A program made the position numbers and the translations under genes. The notes below the pieces were generated by a model, which saw only the letters and a program-made list of their open reading frames with translations, was not told the origin of the DNA and made no database searches. A stretch of DNA of 64,000 nt. It comes from DTKD01 sp964494345. Lineage in GTDB: Bacteria; Armatimonadota; UBA5829. The DNA is taken from assembly GCA_964494345.1 (NCBI GenBank), contig CAZBSI010000011.1, positions 29,828 to 93,827 on the forward strand, written 5' to 3'. Below are positions 53,867 to 62,258 of the stretch, piece after piece (positions within the stretch are counted from its first letter, which is position 1; each line of letters starts with the position of its first letter).

Positions 53867-55906
53867 CTACTTCTTAGGCCCTTTGACCTCGACCACCGCC
53901 CCGTCTCTCGCAAGTACGGTGACCCTCTCAGGCCTATCCATGCCGGCGGTTATGAACTCCACCCTGTGCGGCTCATCGGTCATATTCGACAGCGCAACGG
54001 CAATCGAACCGTCCTCCGCCTCCCATGCGCTTCCGAAGACGCTGGGCAAATCCAGAGTATACTCACCTCCAAATGGGTGGTCGGCGGTGAACTTCACTCT
54101 GGGGTTGTCCCCCTTGACATCCACCAGACCCAGCAATCGACCCTCCAGCAGATACTTGTGCGCCTTACCCCTGCATCTCGCCAGATTGCGCACGAACTCG
54201 CGTTCTTTCTCCGCTTCCGGTTTCATCAACTGTATCGCCAGCACCCAGCCCATCTGCGCGCCGAATATGAACTCCCGCGCCATTTTCGCCCTGAACGGAG
54301 TGGACGCAGCGATATCGTCTTTGCCAATATACTGGAACCCGAATGTGATCGCTCTGCCGGAGTAAACTGCCGGGAACAGAGGAATCACGTTCGAATACGA
54401 GTTGCACGGCGTATTTACCACCAACAGCGCGTCGAACTTGTCGATGAAGCATTCGATGTTCTCCTCAGTGGTGAACATCCGATCCCGAGGCAGCTTCGCT
54501 CTGGCCTTATCCAGCAGCTTGCGATATCCATCTACCCAGTAAGTACCCCCTCCGAGCGGGTGGCCGTGATTCTTGTCATAGCACAAATATGCGTGACCAC
54601 AGCCGATCTGGTCGATATAAACCCCATTCACCCCGCACTCGTGTGTCAATCTGTGCGTAAGATAAGCGACCTTATCCTGCCATCCAGCAGTATACGGGCA
54701 CATCGCGTTCAGGGGCACCTGCGAACCATACACCTCCGTATACGGCTCGCCGTTCTCGTTTCGAGCGGCCGCCTTAGACAACCCCTCTTCGTTCCAACCC
54801 TTGGAGTTGGGGTCGACTATTCGGCCATTGATATACGGCATCACGTGAAATCCCATCGACTGAAGCTCTTTAACCCCCTCGGCAAAACCGGGTCGGGTGG
54901 GGAAGTAGTCCGGATACAGCGTGTCATACGGAATCTCGTGCCATTTATACCAGTGCAGCGATGTCGGCACGTCGAAGTATTCGCGAGCCTGCTTGCAGAC
55001 ATCTGCGATGCCCTCATAGCCGAACTCGACCCTCAGCCACATATCCGTGTCTTTAAGCCACTGCGGAATAGGTCGTTCGGAGATTTTGCCGGCTTTGCTC
55101 CACGGAGCGGTCAGCGCCCACTCTCTATATAATTGTGCAGCCTCATACCAACCGCCGTTTACTACTCCCACAGCAGCCTCGTAAGGCAGTTTATACTCAC
55201 CGCCGCCTTTTTCCGCCTGCCCCGGCCAGTTCTCGCACGCATACGAAACGAAGTTCTCGTATGCGGTCGTTAAATAAACTTTGTGATTCGCTTTTGAGTC
55301 GTGAGTGCCGAGATATAGTGCGTCTCTGTCCCCATAAAACGCCTGAAATTGCATCGCGGCGGTCAATGATGGGTAAGTAGAGTGGTATGTCATACCGGGG
55401 GTCATATTGTACTCTATCCCCCAGCAGATCGGCGCAGCCAATTTCTTGCCGAGTTCATTGGAAATGGTCGGCAAAATGGGGAAATCACAGCGTCTCATTT
55501 TATAGTCATTCGGTAATTTGACATTCAAAGACCAATACGACACCGAACTGTTCTTAGGCGCACGAATTGAAGCGGCGACCTCCATCTGATCCGCCCGCCA
55601 GGTCAAAACCAGTTTGTCGGCCCCGGATTTCGCACTGACGAACTCCGCATCCGTGCTGGCGATTTCCTTGAGACTGCCATCATCAGCGACTAGAACGACT
55701 CTCCACAGCAGATCTGTCGGCTGGGCAATGAAGTTCTGCCCATCAGGCATACTTATCGTCGATAGCAGGGCCTTCTCTTTTGAGCAATCAAACGATACCT
55801 GAAGTTTGCCCGTGTTCAGCTTACCTTCAGCCGGGGTATCGGCAAAAGCTGCCGAACAAAAAATAGTAAGAACTAAAACAAGTACAATACACAATGTCAT
55901 CTTCAC
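53867..55906 (-). CDS. secreted DUF6259-like TIM-barrel glycoside-hydrolase-family protein
   Basis: 679 residues with a signal peptide (VLVLVLTIFCSAAFADTP). An N-terminal beta-sandwich (about 30-250) leads to a (beta/alpha)8 region with DTDMWLRVEFGYEGIADVC, LHWYKWHEIPYDTLYPDYFP, GFHVMPYINGRIVDPN, GVNGVYIDQIGCGHAYLCYD and FTTEENIECF; the YIDQIG Asp and the TEEN Glu are possible catalytic residues of the alpha-galactosidase-like (GH-D/DUF6259) type. A C-terminal beta domain closes the protein. Such enzymes are poorly characterised; a polysaccharide is the likely substrate. It stands alone on the minus strand between the corrinoid adenosyltransferase and the TPR gene. Confidence 0.75.
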   Translation of the reverse strand: MKMTLCIVLVLVLTIFCSAAFADTPAEGKLNTGKLQVSFDCSKEKALLSTISMPDGQNFIAQPTDLLWRVVLVADDGSLKEIASTDAEFVSAKSGADKLVLTWRADQMEVAASIRAPKNSSVSYWSLNVKLPNDYKMRRCDFPILPTISNELGKKLAAPICWGIEYNMTPGMTYHSTYPSLTAAMQFQAFYGDRDALYLGTHDSKANHKVYLTTAYENFVSYACENWPGQAEKGGGEYKLPYEAAVGVVNGGWYEAAQLYREWALTAPWSKAGKISERPIPQWLKDTDMWLRVEFGYEGIADVCKQAREYFDVPTSLHWYKWHEIPYDTLYPDYFPTRPGFAEGVKELQSMGFHVMPYINGRIVDPNSKGWNEEGLSKAAARNENGEPYTEVYGSQVPLNAMCPYTAGWQDKVAYLTHRLTHECGVNGVYIDQIGCGHAYLCYDKNHGHPLGGGTYWVDGYRKLLDKARAKLPRDRMFTTEENIECFIDKFDALLVVNTPCNSYSNVIPLFPAVYSGRAITFGFQYIGKDDIAASTPFRAKMAREFIFGAQMGWVLAIQLMKPEAEKEREFVRNLARCRGKAHKYLLEGRLLGLVDVKGDNPRVKFTADHPFGGEYTLDLPSVFGSAWEAEDGSIAVALSNMTDEPHRVEFITAGMDRPERVTVLARDGAVVEVKGPKK

Positions 55907-56169
55907 ACCTCACGTGAAATGCTGACCAAATGATAGCACAGATGGTCGATAAAGTGGCAGGCAGGGGGATATTTGCTGCAGGTCAATGCGTGACGACGTC
56001 ATTTCAAACGGAGTAAATAAGCTGCTTTTTCGTCGTCCGACCAGGCAGCATTACGCTGCTTCGGTATTGAATCCACGCGCTTTGGTTGTGGCTATTCCCA
56101 ATTTTCTCGTCTTCTGTTATACTTCACTCAAGCTAGCGGCGAGAGAGTAGCTATGCTGAGGTGACCGGT
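55907..56169. other. divergent intergenic region with a degenerate repeat
   Basis: 263 bases between the minus-strand DUF6259-like gene and the plus-strand TPR gene. GTCATTTCAAACGGAGTAAA followed by TAAGCTGCTTTTT at 55998-56030 is a degraded copy of the dispersed element. A TGTTATACTTCA near 56115-56126 may hold the -10 for the TPR gene. Nothing else is seen. Confidence 0.5.
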
Positions 56170-56514
56170 ATGGGCATAGAAGAGCATTATGAACGTGGCT
56201 TAGCCCTTAAACAAGATGGTCAATATGAGGATGCCGAGGCGGAGTTTCGAGCTGTCCTCGAACTCGACTCCGAACACGCCGAAGCGCATAGACAGCTTGG
56301 GCTGATATTTGGCTTTACCGGGCTGTTTGACGAGGCTATTGACGCACTTCTTACGGCTGTGCGTCTTGATGCGCTCAACCTCGGCGCACGAAACGATCTT
56401 GCCCTCACCTATTGCATGCTCGGGATGTCTGACGAGGCGAAGGCCGAATTTGAACTGGTCCTCTCCCTTGATCCGGACAACGACGTCGCTAAAAAGAACA
56501 TGATCTATTTTTAG
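56170..56514 (+). CDS. small tetratricopeptide-repeat protein
   Basis: 114 residues from the ATG at 56170, chosen because GAGGTG lies 6 bases before it; a GTG at 56161 is less well spaced. Three TPR units cover almost the whole protein: EHYERGLALKQDGQYEDAEA (with EFRAVLELD), AHRQLGLIFGFTGLFDEAID, and LGARNDLALTYCMLGMSDEA. No signal peptide, so it is cytoplasmic. It precedes the RACo-like gene by 18 bases in the same direction and may belong to the corrinoid unit as a scaffold; this is inference from position. Confidence 0.8.
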   Translation: MGIEEHYERGLALKQDGQYEDAEAEFRAVLELDSEHAEAHRQLGLIFGFTGLFDEAIDALLTAVRLDALNLGARNDLALTYCMLGMSDEAKAEFELVLSLDPDNDVAKKNMIYF

Positions 56515-56532
56515 ACCCTCCATTGGTTTTAT

Positions 56533-58380
56533 ATGGCAGGCAATGAACAACGGATTTTGGTTAAAGTGACATTCTTGCCCGACGCGGTCGACGTCTTCCT
56601 CCCGGCGGGCACGCTGGTTTCCAAAGCTGCTGCTGCGGCAGGGATCCAAATCGAAAGCCCCTGCGGCGGGGTGGCTACGTGCGGGAAATGTCGGGTGAAC
56701 GTAGCTTCCGGCTGCAATGAGCCTGCCCAGACCGAAAGAAAGCGTCTCGGAGAAGAGGCAATTGCAGCGGGTACGCGTCTGGCCTGCCAGGCCAGGATAT
56801 CAACCGACGCAATCATCACCGTCCCTGAAACCAGCCGCTCAGTAGTCCAAAAGATACTCAGCGCCGCCTCTCTTCGTGACTGCGCAGTGGTTAGTGGCAT
56901 AACAAAAAGCTACTGCGAGATGACCCCGCCCAGTTTGAATGATGAAACTGCCGAGTTCGAACGCCTTGTAAATGCGCAGAATCAACCCGTCAAGCCAAAT
57001 TTAAACGTCATTAAGCGCCTCAGCCACATCTTCCGAGACTCCGATTATCACGTAACTGCCGTGACATATGATGATTTACTAGTTGCAGTTGAAAAAGGCG
57101 ACACGAGAGACGCCTGTTACGGCATTGCCTACGACCTCGGCAGCACGACAATCGTCGGTTACTTAATGGATCTCAACACCGGTAAAGATGTAGCTGTTGC
57201 GTCGGTGATGAACCCGCAGATGGTATACGGCGACGACCTTGTCTCGCGTATCAGCTTCGCCACTACTCAGGAGGGTGGGGCGGAGATACTTCGCTCAGTT
57301 GTCGTCGAGGCTCTTAACAGAGTGGTTCGTGAAGCTGCCGAATCGGCAGGCATTAATTGCGATAATATCCATAAGGCCACTATCGTCGGCAACACTTGCA
57401 TGACCCATCTTCTTCTGGGAATCGACACCACCAGCCTTGGCCAGTCTCCCTATGTGCCGAGCGTTTGCGCTGACATAACCCTGCCCGCAGAAGAACTCGG
57501 CCTGACGATTAGCCCGCAAGCTCCTGCTATTGTGCTGCCAAACGTAGCGGGATTTGTCGGCTCGGACCTCGTGGGGGTATTGCTTGCGAGTGAATGGAAA
57601 GAAAACGGACGCACTCGGCTGGCTGTCGATATCGGCACAAATGGCGAAATGGCTCTGCTGCATGAGGGTAAGACCTACGCCTGTTCTGCCGCTGCTGGCC
57701 CGGCATTCGAAGGCGCTGGCATAAGCTGCGGTATGAGAGGCGGCCCTGGCGCAATCGACAGTGTGAAAATCAACGAACACGTGGAGATCACGACTATCGA
57801 GAACCGCAGACCGATCGGATTATGCGGCTCCGGATTAGTCGATGCAGTCGCTCAGATGTTAAATGCGGGCATAATTGATGAAACCGGCAGGATGCTCTCA
57901 GTCGACCAGTCTCCAAATCTGCCCGATGCCCTGCGCGAGAGGCTCATCCAAACTGACTCCGGCGTCGAGTTCGTTTTGGCGACAAAAGAAGAATCTGGCA
58001 ACGGCAAGGCTATTACGCTAAAGTCGCAGGACATCCGCAAGCTGCAACTCGCGAAAGGCTCCATACACGCGGCCATCCAGACTCTAATCAAAGCCGCAGG
58101 TATTTCCGATGATAACCTTGATGAGATACTGCTGGCAGGGGCGTTTGGCAACTACATCCGTGTAGAAAGCGCCATTCGCATAGGCCTGATCCCGTCGATT
58201 CCCATAGACCGCGTGCAATCTGTCGGCAATGCGGCGGGAGCGGGCGCGAGACTAGCGCTGCTCAGCGAAGCGGAGATGGAATATGCTGTTGAGCTTGCAA
58301 AATCCGCGCATCATTTGGAGCTTGCAATCTCGTCGGACTATCATATGGAGCTTATGGAAAGAATGATGTTCCCGGCGTGA
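56533..58380 (+). CDS. RACo/RamA-type ATP-dependent corrinoid reactivation protein
   Basis: 615 residues. The N-terminal plant-type 2Fe-2S ferredoxin domain has C44, C50, C53 and C85 (C-x5-C-x2-C-x31-C) in PCGGVATCGKC and LACQARI. A linker (about 100-190) leads to the ASKHA-fold ATPase domain (DUF4445 type, about 190-610) with YGIAYDLGSTTIVGYLMDL, LAVDIGTNGEMALLHEG, GAGISCGMRGGPGAIDSV and ILLAGAFGNYIRVE. These proteins use ATP and an iron-sulfur electron to reduce inactive Co(II) corrinoid back to Co(I) in methyltransferase systems. A corrinoid protein gene follows after 148 bases, which fits. No methyltransferase (MtgB, MtbA or similar) is nearby. Confidence 0.88.
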   Translation: MAGNEQRILVKVTFLPDAVDVFLPAGTLVSKAAAAAGIQIESPCGGVATCGKCRVNVASGCNEPAQTERKRLGEEAIAAGTRLACQARISTDAIITVPETSRSVVQKILSAASLRDCAVVSGITKSYCEMTPPSLNDETAEFERLVNAQNQPVKPNLNVIKRLSHIFRDSDYHVTAVTYDDLLVAVEKGDTRDACYGIAYDLGSTTIVGYLMDLNTGKDVAVASVMNPQMVYGDDLVSRISFATTQEGGAEILRSVVVEALNRVVREAAESAGINCDNIHKATIVGNTCMTHLLLGIDTTSLGQSPYVPSVCADITLPAEELGLTISPQAPAIVLPNVAGFVGSDLVGVLLASEWKENGRTRLAVDIGTNGEMALLHEGKTYACSAAAGPAFEGAGISCGMRGGPGAIDSVKINEHVEITTIENRRPIGLCGSGLVDAVAQMLNAGIIDETGRMLSVDQSPNLPDALRERLIQTDSGVEFVLATKEESGNGKAITLKSQDIRKLQLAKGSIHAAIQTLIKAAGISDDNLDEILLAGAFGNYIRVESAIRIGLIPSIPIDRVQSVGNAAGAGARLALLSEAEMEYAVELAKSAHHLELAISSDYHMELMERMMFPA

Positions 58381-58528
58381 TAGGTTTGCAATTACTTATC
58401 GAGATCAAATTGTTACATTCTATTGCCTATTAAACGCCGGGTATGTATACTTGTTAGCGGTTTCAGTGAAATGTATTTAACATCTCACTGACGGGCGCAA
58501 TACGTTGCGTTTCAAGGGAGGATCAACA

Positions 58529-59164
58529 GTGGCTGATTTACAAGCTCTGGCGCAAGCCATCATTGACGGTAAGGCTGCCGACGCACAAGCCCTCGCGGAA
58601 TCGGCGTTGGCCGAAGGGACGAGCGCAAGCGACATCCTCAACAACGGCCTCGTTGCCGGTATGAGCGTTGTTGGCGTGAGGTTCAAAAACAACGAGTTTT
58701 ATGTCCCGGAAGTGCTCATTGCGGCGCGTGCTATGAAGGCGGCAATGGAACTACTCAGACCGGAGCTAGCCAGCAGTGGCGTCGAACCCAAGGGTAAGGT
58801 CGCCATTGGCACGGTTCGCGGGGACTTGCACGATATCGGCAAGAACCTCGTCGCGATGATGCTCGAAGGCGCCGGATTCCAGATAAATGATCTGGGTGTA
58901 GACGTTAAGCCTGAGGCATTTGTTGAGGCAGTTAAAGGCGGATCAGACGTTTTGGCTCTCAGTGCGCTGCTTACCACCACTATGCCGGCTATGAGCGAGA
59001 CTATAAAAGCGCTCGAAGCCGAGGGTGTGCGCGACAAAGTAGCCGTTATGATCGGCGGCGCTCCGGTGACGCAGAATTATGCCGATGAGATCGGAGCCGA
59101 TGGCTATGCTCCGGATGCGGCCAGCGCAGTTGATACGGCTAAAAAAATGCTCAACATAGCCTGA
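58529..59164 (+). CDS. methyltransferase corrinoid protein (MtbC/MtgC-like)
   Basis: 211 residues from a GTG at 58529, chosen over the TTG at 58505 because AAGGGAGGA lies 6 bases before it. N-terminal helical cap (about 1-85, LNNGLVAGMSVVGVRFKNNE ... EVLIAARAMKAAMELL) followed by the Rossmann cobalamin domain with the intact lower-axial motif D102-L-H104-D-I-G107 (GTVRGDLHDIGKNLVAMMLEG), and ALSALLTTTMPAM and VAVMIGGAPVT. Such proteins carry a methyl group between a substrate methyltransferase and an acceptor. Downstream of the RACo-like reactivator. Substrate unknown because no partner methyltransferase lies in the window. Confidence 0.93.
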   Translation: MADLQALAQAIIDGKAADAQALAESALAEGTSASDILNNGLVAGMSVVGVRFKNNEFYVPEVLIAARAMKAAMELLRPELASSGVEPKGKVAIGTVRGDLHDIGKNLVAMMLEGAGFQINDLGVDVKPEAFVEAVKGGSDVLALSALLTTTMPAMSETIKALEAEGVRDKVAVMIGGAPVTQNYADEIGADGYAPDAASAVDTAKKMLNIA

Positions 59165-59292
59165 CGTCGACTGGCGCTATCGTCAAGTTGTGCAGGAACT
59201 CCACTGCGGATTTATTCGTAATGCAGGGGTGGGCCGTGCGTTCGCCTCTGCATTCATCGTTTTACCTATTCTAATCTGTGAGGTATCAGCCA

Positions 59293-59739
59293 TTGGAAGG
59301 CAACCTGACTTCGCGAACATTTCTGCTGTTGCTCTTTAGCATTACGCTTGGCAGCTTCGGTCAGATATGTCTGAAAGTGGGGATGACTGCCTCTAAGGTC
59401 ACCGATTCCGCACAACCCGCCTCTTTAATCAACACACTAATCTCACTGTTAGGCTCAATGGCGCAGCCTTACGTCCTGCTTGGGCTTGCACTATATGTCA
59501 TAAGCACCATCACCTGGCTTTTGTTGCTCAGCAAAGTGAGGCTGAGTGTCGCTTATCCTATGATCAGCATCAGCTATGTATTCGTCGTCGTTCTGTCCGC
59601 CATTCTTCTTAAAGAGAGCGTGGCCTGGAGCAAAGCGGTACCGGGGTTGGTCTTGATATCCGGCGGGGTGTCATTTATAGGACTGGGGCTGGGAAGAATG
59701 ACCGGCAAGCAGCCAGAATCATCAGGAGATCAACTCTAG
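59293..59739 (+). CDS. EamA/SMR-type small membrane transporter subunit 1
   Basis: 148 residues from a TTG at 59293; GTGAGGT gives a ribosome binding site 8 bases before, and the product then starts MEGNLTSRTFL, parallel to the next gene's MEGNLTITSFG. Four hydrophobic helices: LLLLFSITLGSFGQICLKVGMT, then about 45-65, YVLLGLALYVISTITWLLLL, and PGLVLISGGVSFIGLGLGR. The motif KVRLSVAYPMISISYVFVVV is shared by ArnE/ArnF-like flippases and other short EamA/SMR proteins. Probably works as a heterodimer with the following paralogue to flip a lipid-linked sugar or similar compound. One-base overlap with the next gene. Confidence 0.85.
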   Translation: MEGNLTSRTFLLLLFSITLGSFGQICLKVGMTASKVTDSAQPASLINTLISLLGSMAQPYVLLGLALYVISTITWLLLLSKVRLSVAYPMISISYVFVVVLSAILLKESVAWSKAVPGLVLISGGVSFIGLGLGRMTGKQPESSGDQL

Positions 59740-60134
59740 TGGAAGGCAATCTCACAATCACCTCGTTCGGGCTGATATGTGCGTTCGTCACACTGGCCAG
59801 CATCGGCCAGATATTTATTAAAAAGAGCGTCAGCAACGGCTCTTTAATCGGCGGCTCCATCGGTCGAACTTTGGCCAACATATTCAACGTAGCCAAAAAC
59901 CCTAACGCCATTATCGGTTTCGGCCTGTATGTGATCAGCACGTTCATCTGGCTTTTGGTGCTCGGCAAGGTGAGATTAAGCGTTGCATACCCGATGATGA
60001 GCCTCAGTTATTTTCTCGTCGTATTCCTGTCGGCGGCTGTACTCAAGGAGAGAGTAGAGAAGAAGTTCGCGACTATCGGGCTGTTGCTAATCGCGACCGG
60101 GGTAGCTTTTGTCGGGCTGGGAATGGGTCGATAG
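59739..60134 (+). CDS. EamA/SMR-type small membrane transporter subunit 2
   Basis: 131 residues, GTG start overlapping the previous stop by one base. Four transmembrane helices in the same order as its paralogue: LICAFVTLASIGQIFIKKS, GFGLYVISTFIWLLVLGKV, PMMSLSYFLVVFLSAAVL and IGLLLIATGVAFVGLGMGR. It shares about half its residues with subunit 1 by eye, so the pair arose by duplication, as with ArnE/ArnF and other heterodimeric small flippases. The next gene, a large polytopic membrane protein, starts 12 bases later. Confidence 0.87.
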   Translation: MEGNLTITSFGLICAFVTLASIGQIFIKKSVSNGSLIGGSIGRTLANIFNVAKNPNAIIGFGLYVISTFIWLLVLGKVRLSVAYPMMSLSYFLVVFLSAAVLKERVEKKFATIGLLLIATGVAFVGLGMGR

Positions 60135-60146
60135 ACGTTCAAAGGG

Positions 60147-62258
60147 GTGTTTGAAACGGGCAATCCCAAACTGCGGCGGTGGCTGCCGTACTTATTATTT
60201 GCGACTCTGGTGCTCGGTTTCCTGTGGAAGCCCATCTTCACGGGTAAGGCGTTGCTGCCCGGGGATTATCTGGCGCAAATGAAGCCGTGGTCATCGGTCG
60301 TCGAAGCTCCCAACCCCGCCCCCCAGTGGAATCCGCTGCACTGGGATGCGATCTCTCAATTTTACCCCTGGCGTGTATTATATTCCCAGTCGATTCGGTC
60401 CGGCCGCTTTCCGATGTCGAATCCCTACCAGTTCTCAGGCACACCATTTCAGGCCAACGGCCAGTCCGCGTGTCTATATCCGTTAAACTTTATATTCATA
60501 ATCTTTAACACAATCACCGCGTTCACTATCTTCGCTGCCCTGCATTTATTCCTCGCGCAGGTCTTTATGTACTGGCTGATGCGAGAATTTGAAGCCGAGC
60601 AATTCGGCTCGATACTAGCCGCAATTATATTCACTTTCTCTGCTTTTATGGTGCTGTGGCTGGAGTTACCAACCTTCATAAGCGTCGCAGTCTGGTTACC
60701 CCTCGCGTTTTTATTGGTGCACAGAGCGGCGACCCAAAAATCCCTGTTCTGGGGAATGCTCAGCGGCGTGACTTTAGCGATGAGCTTTCTTGCTGGACAC
60801 CTGCAAATTGCTCTTTATGTCTCTTTAGCAATCGGGTTTTGGTGGATATGGAAAATAGCCGAATCGCTGGTTTCCGAACGCGATCTCCGGGCTGCTCTCA
60901 AAATCTTCGTCTCAATGTTGGGATGCGTAGTAATCGTTGGTATGATCTCCGCGCCTCAGATTCTGCCCTCGCAGCAACTTGCCGCCCACTCGCACAGGGT
61001 GCGTGAGGTCACCGAGTCGGGATATCAATCCTTTGTAGGCAACGCCCTGCCCACATACCGCTTGATAACCGCGTTTGTGCCGTGGCACTATGGGGACCCA
61101 GGCCAAAACAACTATAGTTTGTTGGGCCGAATGCCCGACAGCGGGCACGTCGGCAGCGCGGCGGACTATATGGAATACGGTATGTACGCTGGCGTTTTGC
61201 CGCTGTTCCTGGCTTTGACAGCGCTGTGGTCGATCAAAAAGAAGCCTGTAGCATTCTTTACCACCCTTACTATTCTAGCAGTTTTGATCGCCACCGGCAC
61301 TCCTCTAAACCGACTTCTCTACTTCCATGTGCCCGGCATATCCGCACTCGGAGGCCCTAACCGCATTTTGCTGCTGTATCTATTCGGAATCGCGACCCTT
61401 GCGGGATTTGGTGCGGACTGGTTTGCGGGGCAGAGAGAAGGAATTGTCACATACTTTGGGCGTAGAATGCCGGTTCCGCAGTTTGTATTTTGTGCAGTCG
61501 GTCTTGCAATTTGCGTCTTTTACGCGCTTTCGTCTAACCTCGTGTTGCAAACAACAGATACAATCGGAAATTATTCCACCCTCATATTCGCCGGATTCTT
61601 CGCGGCTGCTTTTGTGTTACTCTTTCTCAGATCCAAGGCGAAAATATCCCGCAGTCTATTCGCAGTTCTGACAATCGCTCTCGTGGTCATCGACCTGTTC
61701 GTATTCGGTATCAACTTCAACCCCACCTGTGAGCGCTCCAAAGTATACCCGGACACGCCTTTAACCAATGAGCTGAAGCGGCTCACCCAAAACGGGGAAA
61801 AAATCGCGCCAATAAACTCCCAGTGGAGCCTTTTCACCACCCCGACACATGCCATCCTGCCTCCGAATGGGGCTATGGTCTATGGGCTTCACGATGTGCA
61901 AGGCTACGATTCGTTGTTCACAAAACGATACCAGCAACTACTCACCGATATCGAAGGCGTCGATCCCAGTCCGCCTGAGAACGGTAACATTCTGTTGGTG
62001 CGACGATACACACCGGAGCTGGCTTCCTTGGCCACATACACGCTTACTCAGAACACTATAGAGGACGAAAAGGCTACCCCGGTCAAAACCATTGACGGGG
62101 TTCACATTTATAAGCTCTCCGGCAAAAAGATGACTGTGCCACAGTATGAACCTGCATCGTTCCGCCTGGGGTTATATTTGATGTTGATCGGGGTGGGGAT
62201 GCTAACAATTGCCGGCCTGCTTCACCGACGGGTGTATAAGAATAAAGCACAATGTTAG
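60147..62258 (+). CDS. YfhO-like polytopic membrane protein, putative glycosyltransferase
   Basis: 703 residues from a GTG with AAAGG before it. About twelve hydrophobic segments are spread over the protein, with soluble loops between the first pair (WSSVVEAPNPAPQWNPLHWD) and at the C-terminal end (about 520-660). The charged loop near GALLPGDYLAQMKPW with HWDAISQFYPWR fits the extracytoplasmic acidic motif of GT-C/YfhO proteins, which transfer sugars from lipid carriers to surface polymers. The last part includes a soluble domain (PINSQWSLFTTPTHAILPPNG) and a closing helix. Substrate unknown. The stop overlaps the next start by 7 bases; with the small flippase pair upstream this suggests a surface-glycosylation unit. 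Confidence 0.75.
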   Translation: MFETGNPKLRRWLPYLLFATLVLGFLWKPIFTGKALLPGDYLAQMKPWSSVVEAPNPAPQWNPLHWDAISQFYPWRVLYSQSIRSGRFPMSNPYQFSGTPFQANGQSACLYPLNFIFIIFNTITAFTIFAALHLFLAQVFMYWLMREFEAEQFGSILAAIIFTFSAFMVLWLELPTFISVAVWLPLAFLLVHRAATQKSLFWGMLSGVTLAMSFLAGHLQIALYVSLAIGFWWIWKIAESLVSERDLRAALKIFVSMLGCVVIVGMISAPQILPSQQLAAHSHRVREVTESGYQSFVGNALPTYRLITAFVPWHYGDPGQNNYSLLGRMPDSGHVGSAADYMEYGMYAGVLPLFLALTALWSIKKKPVAFFTTLTILAVLIATGTPLNRLLYFHVPGISALGGPNRILLLYLFGIATLAGFGADWFAGQREGIVTYFGRRMPVPQFVFCAVGLAICVFYALSSNLVLQTTDTIGNYSTLIFAGFFAAAFVLLFLRSKAKISRSLFAVLTIALVVIDLFVFGINFNPTCERSKVYPDTPLTNELKRLTQNGEKIAPINSQWSLFTTPTHAILPPNGAMVYGLHDVQGYDSLFTKRYQQLLTDIEGVDPSPPENGNILLVRRYTPELASLATYTLTQNTIEDEKATPVKTIDGVHIYKLSGKKMTVPQYEPASFRLGLYLMLIGVGMLTIAGLLHRRVYKNKAQC

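Noticed and set aside
53966..55132. A 388-codon open frame opposite the DUF6259-like gene
   Set aside because: It is antisense to a gene with a clear signal peptide and domain structure; the long frame follows from the composition of the real gene.
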